Of a DNA stretch of 5,550 bases, positions 1 to 5,550 are shown one piece after another. The DNA comes from an uncultured Brevundimonas sp. GTDB lineage: Bacteria > Pseudomonadota > Alphaproteobacteria > Caulobacterales > Caulobacteraceae. Both the position numbers and the translations under genes were made by a program. The notes below the pieces were generated by a model. It did not search any database. It saw nothing but the letters and a program-made list of their open reading frames with translations, and had not been told where the DNA came from. The DNA lies in assembly GCA_946885435.1 (NCBI GenBank), contig CAMPGL010000139.1, positions 1 through 5,550 of the forward strand, given 5' to 3'. The first letter of the stretch is position 1; the number at the start of each line of letters is the position of its first letter.

Positions 1-519
1 TACCTGCAGGAGCCGGACATCTTCCACGATGTCTTCGGCCATGTGCCGATGCTGACGGATCCGACCTTCGCCGACTACATGGAGGCCTATGGCAAGGGCG
101 GCCAGCGCGCCGCCGAGCTGGGCATGCTCCAGAACCTGGCGCGCCTCTACTGGTACACGGTCGAGTTCGGGCTGATGGAGACGCCGCAGGGTCTGCGCAT
201 CTACGGGGCCGGGATCGTGTCGTCGCGCACCGAAAGCGTCTTCAGCCTGGAAGACCCGTCGCCCAACCGCCTCGGCTTCGACCTGGAGCGGGTGATGCGG
301 ACGCTCTACCGGATCGACGACTTCCAGCAGGTCTATTTCGTCATCCCGTCGCTGGAGCACCTGCTGGCCGAGACCACCCAGGACTTCGGCCCGATCTACG
401 CTCGGCTCAAGAACGCGGGCGAGATCCCGATCGAAGCCATCCTGCCCTCCGACAAGGTCTACACCCGCGGCACCCAGGCCTACGCCAACAAGGGCGGTCG
501 CTTCGCCAAGGCCGGCTGA
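1..519 (+). CDS. phhA: Phenylalanine 4-monooxygenase (phenylalanine hydroxylase), 3' part
   Basis: This is the C-terminal 172 residues of an iron- and pterin-dependent aromatic amino acid hydroxylase. The family converts L-phenylalanine to L-tyrosine with O2 and tetrahydropterin in the cytoplasm, the first step of phenylalanine catabolism. The reading frame is open from base 1 and its start lies outside the window. Codons 9-14 read HDVFGH, the family's two iron-ligand histidines. The third ligand is Glu55 in YWYTVEFGL; the 41-residue spacing from the second His to this Glu matches His143/Glu184 of the Chromobacterium violaceum enzyme. IYGAGIVSS followed by an ES pair (about residues 64-76) is the expected active-site segment. 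Scaling to that enzyme, about 130 N-terminal residues are missing. There is no frameshift. The last 40 bases overlap the convergent acyltransferase gene. A tryptophan or tyrosine hydroxylase is unlikely in this bacterial context. Confidence 0.96.
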   Translation, partial: YLQEPDIFHDVFGHVPMLTDPTFADYMEAYGKGGQRAAELGMLQNLARLYWYTVEFGLMETPQGLRIYGAGIVSSRTESVFSLEDPSPNRLGFDLERVMRTLYRIDDFQQVYFVIPSLEHLLAETTQDFGPIYARLKNAGEIPIEAILPSDKVYTRGTQAYANKGGRFAKAG

Positions 520-1712
520 GGCCGGACGCCGAGCAGCAGGCCGAACCAGCCGGCACGCCTGGCGATCTCGTACGTCAGCCAGCAGCCAACGACCGTTAGT
601 CCGATCAGGACGCCGGCTTCCGCCGCCAGCGGCCACCCAAGCCGGGCGAGGTGATGGCCTGCGACGACGATGATGGTCTGGTGGACGATGTAGAAGGGAA
701 AGACGCCGACGGTCAGATAGCGCAGCAGGGGCCCGCCGTGGTTCAGCCAGCGCGCGCCGAAGCCCAGGATGGCGGCGATGAAGGCCCACTGATCCGCCGC
801 GTACACGACCCGCATCACGCTGCGCAGCGCCTCAGGCGGAACTGCGTCGTCGGCGCGGTAGGCCCAGGCGTAGCCAGCCCACAGCGCGTAGCAGATCAGG
901 GCGAGCGCCAGCGCCGGCCAGCGCAGCCGCATGAACTGCAGGCGCATCGGCTCGGACCGAGCCGTCAGGAACCCGAAAAGAAAGGCCGAAAACGACAGGG
1001 CATGGTTGTACCAGTCGTCGACCAGGGCGTGGGTGATCTCGAACATCGGCGCCAGCGTGAGCCGGATCACCGCCAGGAAGGCGATCGGCCAGACAAGCAG
1101 GCCCCACCCCGCCAGGCCCCGCTCGAGGAGACGATCCAGGTCGCGCAGCCGACCGCCAGTCATGGCCAGCGCTGCGGTGAGGATCAGGCTGTAGACGAGC
1201 AGGTACACGACGAACCACATGTGGTTCCAGGTGGGGGTGATCAGGCACCCTTCCGGACCGCACCAGCCGCCCGACGCCGTGGCGTAACGCGCCCAGAAGT
1301 CGGCCAGCGAGGCATGGGCGCCCGGAGCGGCGACGCCCGAACCGCGCAGGTGCTCGAAGATTTCGTAGTAGGACTGGGGCGGCACGATCACGAACACCGC
1401 CACCAGCAGCGGCGGCAGCAGGCGCAGGACGCGTGAGGCGGCCAGCCGACCAGGCGGCGACCGATCGGCCAGGAACCGCGTGGCGGCTCCGGAAACCAGA
1501 AACAGAAGCGTCAGCCGCCAGGGGCTGGTCAGCATCATGACCGGCTCGAGCCATTCGACCTCATGGCCGCTCTTCACGTGCCAGTCCCAGGGCACGTAGA
1601 ACATGCCGACGTGGTAGAGGATCAGCAGGCCGAAGGCTCCAACGCGGATCCAGTCCAGGTCATGGCGGCGATAGGGCGCCGGCTGTGCGGGGGAAGTGGC
1701 GATGTCGGTCAT
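480..1712 (-). CDS. Acyltransferase 3 family integral membrane protein (OpgC/MdoC-like)
   Basis: A 410-residue polytopic inner-membrane protein of the acyltransferase 3 family, whose members move acyl groups (acetyl, succinyl) onto envelope or extracellular glycans. About ten hydrophobic segments are visible, near residues 21-42, 60-80, 95-112, 163-184, 201-222, 233-251, 265-285, 303-320, 329-352 and 362-383. The N-terminal HDLDWIRVGAFGLLILYHVGMF places the family's conserved His (His34) in the first membrane segment. PWDWH (41-45) and WNHMWFVVYLL (162-172) resemble the branch containing glucan biosynthesis protein C (OpgC/MdoC), so periplasmic glucan modification is possible. The substrate cannot be read from sequence and no neighbouring opgG/opgH-type glucan gene is present. 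A Cys pair (151, 156) lies in a loop just before the fourth segment. The ATG start has only a weak GAG seven bases upstream. It is divergent from the LytTR regulator gene, which may control it. Its last 13 codons overlap phhA. Confidence 0.85.
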   Translation of the reverse strand: MTDIATSPAQPAPYRRHDLDWIRVGAFGLLILYHVGMFYVPWDWHVKSGHEVEWLEPVMMLTSPWRLTLLFLVSGAATRFLADRSPPGRLAASRVLRLLPPLLVAVFVIVPPQSYYEIFEHLRGSGVAAPGAHASLADFWARYATASGGWCGPEGCLITPTWNHMWFVVYLLVYSLILTAALAMTGGRLRDLDRLLERGLAGWGLLVWPIAFLAVIRLTLAPMFEITHALVDDWYNHALSFSAFLFGFLTARSEPMRLQFMRLRWPALALALICYALWAGYAWAYRADDAVPPEALRSVMRVVYAADQWAFIAAILGFGARWLNHGGPLLRYLTVGVFPFYIVHQTIIVVAGHHLARLGWPLAAEAGVLIGLTVVGCWLTYEIARRAGWFGLLLGVRPQPALAKRPPLLA

Positions 1713-1807
1713 GCGAGCGCTCGATGGGCGGGGATGAGCGTCCAGAAAAGCCGCCGGCCCGGGTCCGGCAACGGAGCGGGGCCGGACGGCGGAACGGCGG
1801 TGACGAC
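1713..1807. promoter_or_regulatory. Divergent intergenic region between acyltransferase and LytTR regulator
   Basis: These 95 bases separate two divergent start codons, so they must hold the promoters and any operator for both genes unless transcription starts inside a neighbour. I see no convincing -35/-10 pair on either strand. A perfect 10-base palindrome (CGAGCGCTCG, 1714-1723) sits directly before the acyltransferase start, and a 7-base inverted repeat lies at 1763-1787. The regulatory role is inferred from gene arrangement. Confidence 0.45.
1763..1787. repeat. Inverted repeat GTCCGGC-N11-GCCGGAC, candidate operator or hairpin
   Basis: Two perfectly complementary 7-base arms (1763-1769 and 1781-1787) are separated by 11 bases, with centres 18 bases apart, in the divergent region upstream of both the acyltransferase and LytTR genes. 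The spacing would suit a dimeric DNA-binding protein. However, known LytTR-domain sites are usually direct repeats, and short GC-only inverted repeats are common by chance in DNA this rich in G+C. An overlapping alternative, GCCGG-N7-CCGGC at 1753-1769, shows how easily such pairs arise here. Confidence 0.3.
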
Positions 1808-2650
1808 ATGGTTGCTACCGTGACCAACGGCGCGCCTGGCGGGACGAGCGGCGCGCCCAACGACTTCCTCAGGGGCTGGGTGGTCATCGCCGCGGCGGCC
1901 GTCGTGGTGACCATCGTCAACGCCCTGACCGTCCAGGTCGACACGCCGGAGGTGGCCGACTGGAAGCCGTGGGTGTGGGAGGCGACCAGCGCGGTCAGCA
2001 TTCTGTTCGCCGCCGGTGTCGCCTGGTGGACGGCGCGACGCGCGCCTCCGGACGACTCGGTCCTGGCCGACGGCTGGCGGTCGATCGGCCGGTTCGCGGC
2101 GACCCACCTCGCAGGCCTGCTGGTGTTCTCGGTCATCCACGTCGCCGGCTTCGTGCTCTTGCGACAGGCCGCCTACGCCCTGGCGGGAGCCGGCCCCTAC
2201 GCGTTCGACGGCCTGGCCGAGCGGTTCATCTATGAACTGCGCAAGGACACGCTGAGCTATTCCGCCTTCGTGGCGACCTTCTGGCTCGCCCGACGGCTGC
2301 GCGAGGCGCGCAATACAACGATCCGCCCGGTCAGCTTCGACATCCGGGACGGCGCGCGGATCATCCGGGCCCCGCTGGACGACATCCTCGCGGTCACGGC
2401 GGCGGGCAACTACGTCGAGTTCATTCTGGCCGACGGGCGCCGGCCGCTGATGCGGGCGACCCTCGCGGCCGTGGAGGTCGAGCTGGAGCGCTTCGGCTTC
2501 GTCCGGGTCCACCGGTCCTGGCTGGTCAACGCCGCGAGAGCGACAGGCCTTCGGCCCGAAGGGTCCGGAGACTGGACGGTCGAGTTGGGCGCAATCGAGG
2601 CGCCGGTTTCACGCCGCTTCCCCGAGGCACTGGCCCGGCTGAAGGGCTAG
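1808..2650 (+). CDS. Membrane-anchored LytTR family transcriptional regulator
   Basis: A 280-residue protein with an N-terminal membrane region and a C-terminal LytTR DNA-binding domain. Hydrophobic segments lie near residues 22-42, 57-76, 97-119 and, more weakly, 148-164. The LytTR domain spans about 176-278 and shows the family hallmarks: DDILAVTAAGNYVEFILADG (191-210), a TL followed by an acidic helix (218-228), GFVRVHRSWLVN (230-241) and APVSRRF (265-271). LytTR domains bind promoter DNA through beta strands and normally follow a response-regulator receiver domain; here the receiver is replaced by membrane helices, so the protein probably regulates from the membrane in response to an envelope or small-molecule signal. 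The ATG at 1808 has GGCGG seven bases upstream. In-frame starts at 1685 (GTG) and 1724 (ATG) would add Arg-rich, low-hydrophobicity sequence and are not preferred. It is divergent from the acyltransferase, its likeliest target by position. Its stop overlaps that of nth. Confidence 0.88.
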   Translation: MVATVTNGAPGGTSGAPNDFLRGWVVIAAAAVVVTIVNALTVQVDTPEVADWKPWVWEATSAVSILFAAGVAWWTARRAPPDDSVLADGWRSIGRFAATHLAGLLVFSVIHVAGFVLLRQAAYALAGAGPYAFDGLAERFIYELRKDTLSYSAFVATFWLARRLREARNTTIRPVSFDIRDGARIIRAPLDDILAVTAAGNYVEFILADGRRPLMRATLAAVEVELERFGFVRVHRSWLVNAARATGLRPEGSGDWTVELGAIEAPVSRRFPEALARLKG

Positions 2651-3345
2651 GGCTTCTTCTTCCCGACCTTGCGCGGCGTCGCGGCGTGGCTGGCCTCCAG
2701 CCCAGCCCGGGCGGGACAGATGTCGCGCAGCACGCAGGCGGGGCAGTTGGGCTTGCGCGCCGTGCAGGTGTAGCGGCCGTGCAGGATCAGCCAATGGTGG
2801 GCCTTGGGCAGCCAGCCCTCGGGCACCACGCGATGGAGCTGATCCTCGACCTTGTCGGGCGTCGCGGCGTTGGCCAGGCCCAGGCGGTGCGAGACACGGA
2901 AGACGTGGGTGTCGACGGCGATGGCCGGCTCGATCCCGAGTTCATTGAGGACCACGCTGGCGGTCTTGCGCCCGACGCCCGGCAGGGACTGGAGGTCGGC
3001 GCGGTTCAGGGGGACCTGGCCGCCGTGCTTCTCCAGGATCAGTCCCGATAGCGCGATGACGTTCTTCGCCTTGTTTCGATACAGCCCGATGGAGGCGATG
3101 TAGGGGATCAGCCCCGCCTCACCGAGCGCGAGCATCTTCTCGGGCGTGTCGGCCACGGCGAAGAGCTTGTCGGTGGCCTTGTTGACCGCGACGTCCGTGG
3201 CCTGGGCCGACAGGGCGACGGCCACGACCAGGGTGAAGGGGTCCTGGAAGACCAGCTCGGTCTTCGGTTCGGGCATGACCCGGGCCAGGCGCGAGAAGAT
3301 CTCCTCGACCCGGTCCTCGTCAGGCGGCCAGCGCAGTCGGCTCAC
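2647..3345 (-). CDS. nth: Endonuclease III (DNA glycosylase / AP lyase)
   Basis: A 232-residue bifunctional base-excision-repair enzyme that removes oxidised pyrimidines from DNA and cleaves the abasic strand. VALSAQATD (43-51) is the family's N-terminal signature. The helix-hairpin-helix LPGVGRKTA (121-129) carries the catalytic Lys127, and VDTHV (144-148) the catalytic Asp145; their 18-residue spacing equals that of Lys120/Asp138 in the E. coli enzyme. The [4Fe-4S] cysteines are Cys194, 201, 204 and 210, with the classic C-X6-C-X2-C-X5-C spacing. A short Lys/Arg-rich tail (225-231) is present. I chose the GTG start at 3345 because it overlaps the acs stop as GTGA and begins just before recognisable family sequence (RVEEIFSRL). 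Farther-upstream starts would read out of frame through acs and give Pro/Arg-rich sequence unlike the family. Position and overlap suggest co-transcription and coupled translation with acs. Confidence 0.96.
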   Translation of the reverse strand: MSRLRWPPDEDRVEEIFSRLARVMPEPKTELVFQDPFTLVVAVALSAQATDVAVNKATDKLFAVADTPEKMLALGEAGLIPYIASIGLYRNKAKNVIALSGLILEKHGGQVPLNRADLQSLPGVGRKTASVVLNELGIEPAIAVDTHVFRVSHRLGLANAATPDKVEDQLHRVVPEGWLPKAHHWLILHGRYTCTARKPNCPACVLRDICPARAGLEASHAATPRKVGKKKP

Positions 3346-5279
3346 CCCGCCCGGTTCCGCACCAGATCGTCGACCACCGACGGATCGGCCAGGGTCGAGG
3401 TGTCCCCGAGGTTGGAGGTGTCGCCCTCGGCGATCTTGCGCAGGATGCGGCGCATGATCTTGCCGGAGCGCGTCTTGGGCAGGCCCGGAGCCCACTGGAT
3501 GACATCGGGCGAGGCGATGGGACCGATCTCGTGGCGGACCGTGGCGACCAGCGCCTTTCTCAGGTCTTCCGAAGGCGTCTCGTCGGCCTTGAGGGTGACG
3601 TAGGCCCAGACCCCCTGCCCCTTGATGTCGTGCGGATAGCCGACGACCGCGGCCTCGGCGACGGCCGGGTGGGCGACCAGGGCGCTCTCCACCTCGGCGG
3701 TACCGAGCCGGTGGCCCGAGACGTTCAGTACGTCATCGATCCGGCCGGTGATCCAGTAGTAGCCGTCGGCGTCGCGCCGGGCGCCGTCGCCGGTGAAATA
3801 CTGGCCGGGGAAGGTCGAGAAATAGGTGTCCAGAAACCGTTCGTGGTCGCCGTAGACGGTCCGCATCTGGCCGGGCCAGGAATCGGTCAGGGTCAGGGGA
3901 CCTTCGGCAGGCCCCTCGATCGCCTCGCCCTCGGCCGTCACGATGGCCGGGAAGACCCCCGGCAGGGGCTTCGTGGCCGAGCCGGGCTTCAGGTCGGTGG
4001 CCCCATAGACGGGCGAGATCAGGATGCCGCCCGTCTCGGTCTGCCACCAGGTGTCGACGATGGGACAGCGCCCCTCCCCGACCACGTCGTGGTACCAGAG
4101 CCAGGCCTCGGGATTGATCGGTTCGCCGACCGAACCCAGCAGCCGCAGCGACCGGCGGCTCGCCGCCTTCACGGGCCCGTCGCCCTCGCGCATCAGGGAA
4201 CGGATGGCGGTGGGGGCCGTGTAGAAGACATTGACCTGGTGCTTGTCGACGACCTGCCAGAAGCGACCGCTGTCCGGCCAGGTCGGCACGCCCTCGAACA
4301 TCAAGCTGGTCGCCCCGTTCGCGAGCGGGCCGTAGACGATGTAGCTGTGGCCGGTGACCCAGCCCACGTCGGCGGTGCACCAGTAGACCTCGCCCGGACG
4401 GCAGTCGAAGACGCGCTCATGGGTGTAGCTGGCCCAAGCCAGGTAGCCGCCGGTGGTGTGCAGCACGCCCTTCGGCTTACCCGTCGAGCCCGAGGTGTAG
4501 AGGATGAACAGCGGATCCTCCGCGCCCATCGGCTCGGGCGGACAGTCGTCGGGGACGCGGTCCCGCTCCAGGCCATAGTCGTGGTCCCGGCCCGGGCGCA
4601 TCGCCACCTTGGCCCCGGTGTTGCGGACGACGAGCACCGAGGCCACGCCGGCGGCCTTCTCCAGGGCCTCGTCGACGTTGGCCTTGAGCGGAATGGTGCG
4701 GCCGCCGCGCCGGCCTTCGTCGGCGGTGATGACGACGGTCGAGCCGCAGTCCTCGATCCGGCCCGCCAGGCTGTCGGGCGAGAAGCCTCCGAACACCACC
4801 GAGTGGACCGCGCCGATGCGGGCGCAGGCCAGCATGGCCCACGCCGCCTCGGGGATCATCGGCAGATAGATGGTCACCCGGTCGCCCTTCTGGACGCCGT
4901 GCGTCTTCAGCACATTGGCCATCCGGCAGACTTCGGCGTGGGCCTCGCGATAGGTGAAGGCGCGGCTCTCGGATGGGTCGTCGCCCTCCCACAGGATGGC
5001 GACCTGTTCGGCGCGTTCGGCCAGGTGCCGGTCCAGACAGTTGACCGAGACATTCAGCACCCCGTCCTCGAACCAGCGGATGCGGAAGTCCTCGCGCCGG
5101 AAGGAGACGTCCTTCACCTTCGAAAAGGGCTCGATCCAGTCCAGCCGCTGACCGACCATGCGCCAGAAGATGTCGGGGTCGCGCTGCGCCAGCGCCCGCT
5201 CGGACTCCAGCGCGCGGGCGTCCATGGAGGCGCGGGCCTGTTGGTCTTCGCTGACGGGAAACAGTTCGCGGTCACTCAT
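3342..5279 (-). CDS. acs: Acetyl-CoA synthetase (AMP-forming acetate--CoA ligase)
   Basis: A 645-residue full-length cytoplasmic enzyme making acetyl-CoA from acetate, ATP and CoA by way of acetyl-AMP; it supports growth on acetate and salvages overflow acetate. An N-terminal ACS domain precedes the ANL-superfamily core: the P-loop [11 protein letters not shown] (261-271), [10 protein letters not shown] (409-418) with the Trp that limits the pocket to small acids (Trp412, equivalent to Trp414 in Salmonella Acs), YFTGDG (494-499), and the hinge TGRIDDV (511-517). The C-terminal [11 protein letters not shown] (601-611) contains Lys607, equivalent to Salmonella Lys609, which is required for adenylation and is switched off by reversible lysine acetylation in well-studied relatives; the same control is likely here. 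The start at 5279 has a good GGAG site six bases upstream. An upstream in-frame ATG at 5333 would add 18 unconserved-looking residues. Propionyl-CoA synthetase is a less likely alternative. It overlaps nth by four bases. Confidence 0.97.
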   Translation of the reverse strand: MSDRELFPVSEDQQARASMDARALESERALAQRDPDIFWRMVGQRLDWIEPFSKVKDVSFRREDFRIRWFEDGVLNVSVNCLDRHLAERAEQVAILWEGDDPSESRAFTYREAHAEVCRMANVLKTHGVQKGDRVTIYLPMIPEAAWAMLACARIGAVHSVVFGGFSPDSLAGRIEDCGSTVVITADEGRRGGRTIPLKANVDEALEKAAGVASVLVVRNTGAKVAMRPGRDHDYGLERDRVPDDCPPEPMGAEDPLFILYTSGSTGKPKGVLHTTGGYLAWASYTHERVFDCRPGEVYWCTADVGWVTGHSYIVYGPLANGATSLMFEGVPTWPDSGRFWQVVDKHQVNVFYTAPTAIRSLMREGDGPVKAASRRSLRLLGSVGEPINPEAWLWYHDVVGEGRCPIVDTWWQTETGGILISPVYGATDLKPGSATKPLPGVFPAIVTAEGEAIEGPAEGPLTLTDSWPGQMRTVYGDHERFLDTYFSTFPGQYFTGDGARRDADGYYWITGRIDDVLNVSGHRLGTAEVESALVAHPAVAEAAVVGYPHDIKGQGVWAYVTLKADETPSEDLRKALVATVRHEIGPIASPDVIQWAPGLPKTRSGKIMRRILRKIAEGDTSNLGDTSTLADPSVVDDLVRNRAG

Positions 5280-5392
5280 GGCGGGCTCCGGAAACGGCGT
5301 TCCGTCGGTAAAGGTCGCGGAACCGTCGCGCATTCAGTATGGGGACGGCCATCCGATTCCAAGCCGCCCAGCCGGCGAAGCCCCAAGTCCCC
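5280..5392. promoter_or_regulatory. Divergent intergenic region between acs and creatininase-family gene
   Basis: These 113 bases should contain the acs(-nth) promoter and probably that of the divergent amidohydrolase gene. On the minus strand a weak sigma-70-like pair can be drawn: TTGGAA (5362-5357) and CATACT (5341-5336), each 4 of 6 matches, with a rather short 15-base spacer. It would start transcription near 5329 and leave about a 50-base leader before acs. This is a suggestion only, and no comparable pair was found on the plus strand. An in-frame ATG at 5339 could move the plus-strand gene start into this region. Confidence 0.35.
5286..5289 (-). promoter_or_regulatory. Ribosome binding site of acs (GGAG)
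   Basis: GGAG on the minus strand lies six bases before the ATG at 5279. It is the clearest Shine-Dalgarno sequence in the window, and it supports that start over the in-frame ATG at 5333. Confidence 0.65.
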
Positions 5393-5550
5393 ATGCTCAT
5401 CCATCTGTCCTCCTGGCCCGAGATCGAGGCCCGGCTGAACCAGACCAAGACGGTCGTCATCCCCATCGGCTCCAACGAGCAGCACGGCCCCACCGGCCTG
5501 CTCGGCACCGACTGGCTGTGCCCGGAGATCATCTCCCACGCCGCCGAGAA
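5393..5550 (+). CDS. Creatininase family amidohydrolase, 5' part
   Basis: The first 52 residues (plus two bases of codon 53) of a protein of the creatininase / creatinine amidohydrolase family, metal-dependent enzymes that hydrolyse cyclic or linear amides. The segment VVIPIGSNEQHGPTGLLGTD (21-40) carries the N-terminal metal-ligand set Glu29, His31 and Asp40, with the spacing of Glu34/His36/Asp45 in Pseudomonas creatininase. The remaining ligands lie beyond the window. The usual HGPHLPLGTD is here HGPTGLLGTD, so this may belong to a branch whose substrate is not creatinine; members of the family act in several pathways and the substrate should not be assumed. The ATG at 5393 puts the motif at the usual distance from the N terminus. 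An in-frame ATG at 5339 would add MGTAIRFQAAQPAKPQVP. Neither start has a strong ribosome binding site. The gene is divergent from acs. Confidence 0.88.
   Translation, partial: MLIHLSSWPEIEARLNQTKTVVIPIGSNEQHGPTGLLGTDWLCPEIISHAAE

Noticed and set aside
511..530. Possible hairpin around the phhA stop (CCGG repeats)
   Set aside because: Only four pairs form, there is no T-run, and it lies beside the acyltransferase coding end. It is indistinguishable from ordinary GC-rich sequence.
651..1436. Plus-strand open frame of about 261 codons antisense to the acyltransferase gene
   Set aside because: Its product is Gln/Arg/Asp-rich with no family resemblance, while the minus-strand frame gives a regular multi-helix membrane protein.
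1685..1807. N-terminal extension of the LytTR regulator to the GTG at 1685
   Set aside because: It would overlap the divergent acyltransferase start and add about 41 Arg/Gly-rich residues before the first membrane helix. The ATG at 1808 has a GGCGG site at good spacing.
1709..2512. Minus-strand open frame of about 267 codons opposite the LytTR gene
   Set aside because: Low-complexity Arg/Gly/Asp-rich product, and the plus-strand frame has clear LytTR motifs and membrane segments.
2636..2665. Possible intrinsic terminator at the LytTR/nth junction (GAAG-N8-CTTC followed by a TTCTTC stretch)
   Set aside because: The stem is only four base pairs and the tail is not a T-run, so it is too weak to annotate.
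3346..3495. N-terminal extension of nth to an upstream ATG at 3495
   Set aside because: The extra 50 residues are read out of frame from the conserved C terminus of acs and do not resemble endonuclease III. The GTG at 3345 gives a normal family length.
3531..5438. Plus-strand open frame of about 635 codons running antisense to acs
   Set aside because: The minus-strand frame has every acetyl-CoA synthetase motif in order. The antisense product is Gly/Val/Asp/Arg-rich with no recognisable domain, as expected when stop codons are rare on the opposite strand of a GC-rich gene.
1..5550. Search by eye for tRNA, rRNA, CRISPR repeats, insertion sequences, integrase sites and riboswitches
   Set aside because: Nothing found. 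The window is almost wholly covered by intact coding genes with uniform composition and shows no sign of a mobile or foreign segment.

Overview
The window is a compact stretch of high-GC (by eye about two thirds G+C) bacterial chromosome with no mobile elements, RNA genes, CRISPR arrays or gene-free stretches over about 120 bases. Gene content and protein style suggest an alphaproteobacterium, most plausibly of the Caulobacterales (Caulobacter, Brevundimonas or Phenylobacterium type). That assignment is inferred from family resemblance and has not been checked by a search.

Layout from left to right: (1) the 3' part of a phenylalanine 4-monooxygenase gene (phhA, + strand), cut by the window start. 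(2) A polytopic acyltransferase-3 family protein on the - strand, whose 3' end overlaps phhA by 40 bases. (3) A divergently transcribed membrane-anchored LytTR-family transcriptional regulator on the + strand, separated from the acyltransferase by a 95-base region containing an inverted repeat. (4) Endonuclease III (nth, - strand), whose stop codon shares a CTAG tetranucleotide with the stop codon of the LytTR gene. (5) Acetyl-CoA synthetase (acs, - strand), upstream of nth and joined to it by a 4-base GTGA stop/start overlap, so acs-nth looks like a translationally coupled pair. (6) The 5' end of a creatininase-family amidohydrolase gene on the + strand, divergent from acs and cut by the window end.

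Most of this is housekeeping: aromatic amino acid catabolism (phhA), acetate activation (acs) and base excision repair (nth). The one pair that may form a dedicated functional unit is the divergent acyltransferase / membrane LytTR couple, where a membrane-embedded regulator may control a membrane enzyme that modifies a cell-envelope glycan. I see no convincing evidence of a wholly undescribed system. The most useful second looks are that divergent pair, the acs-nth coupling, and the two convergent overlaps that leave no room for conventional terminators.
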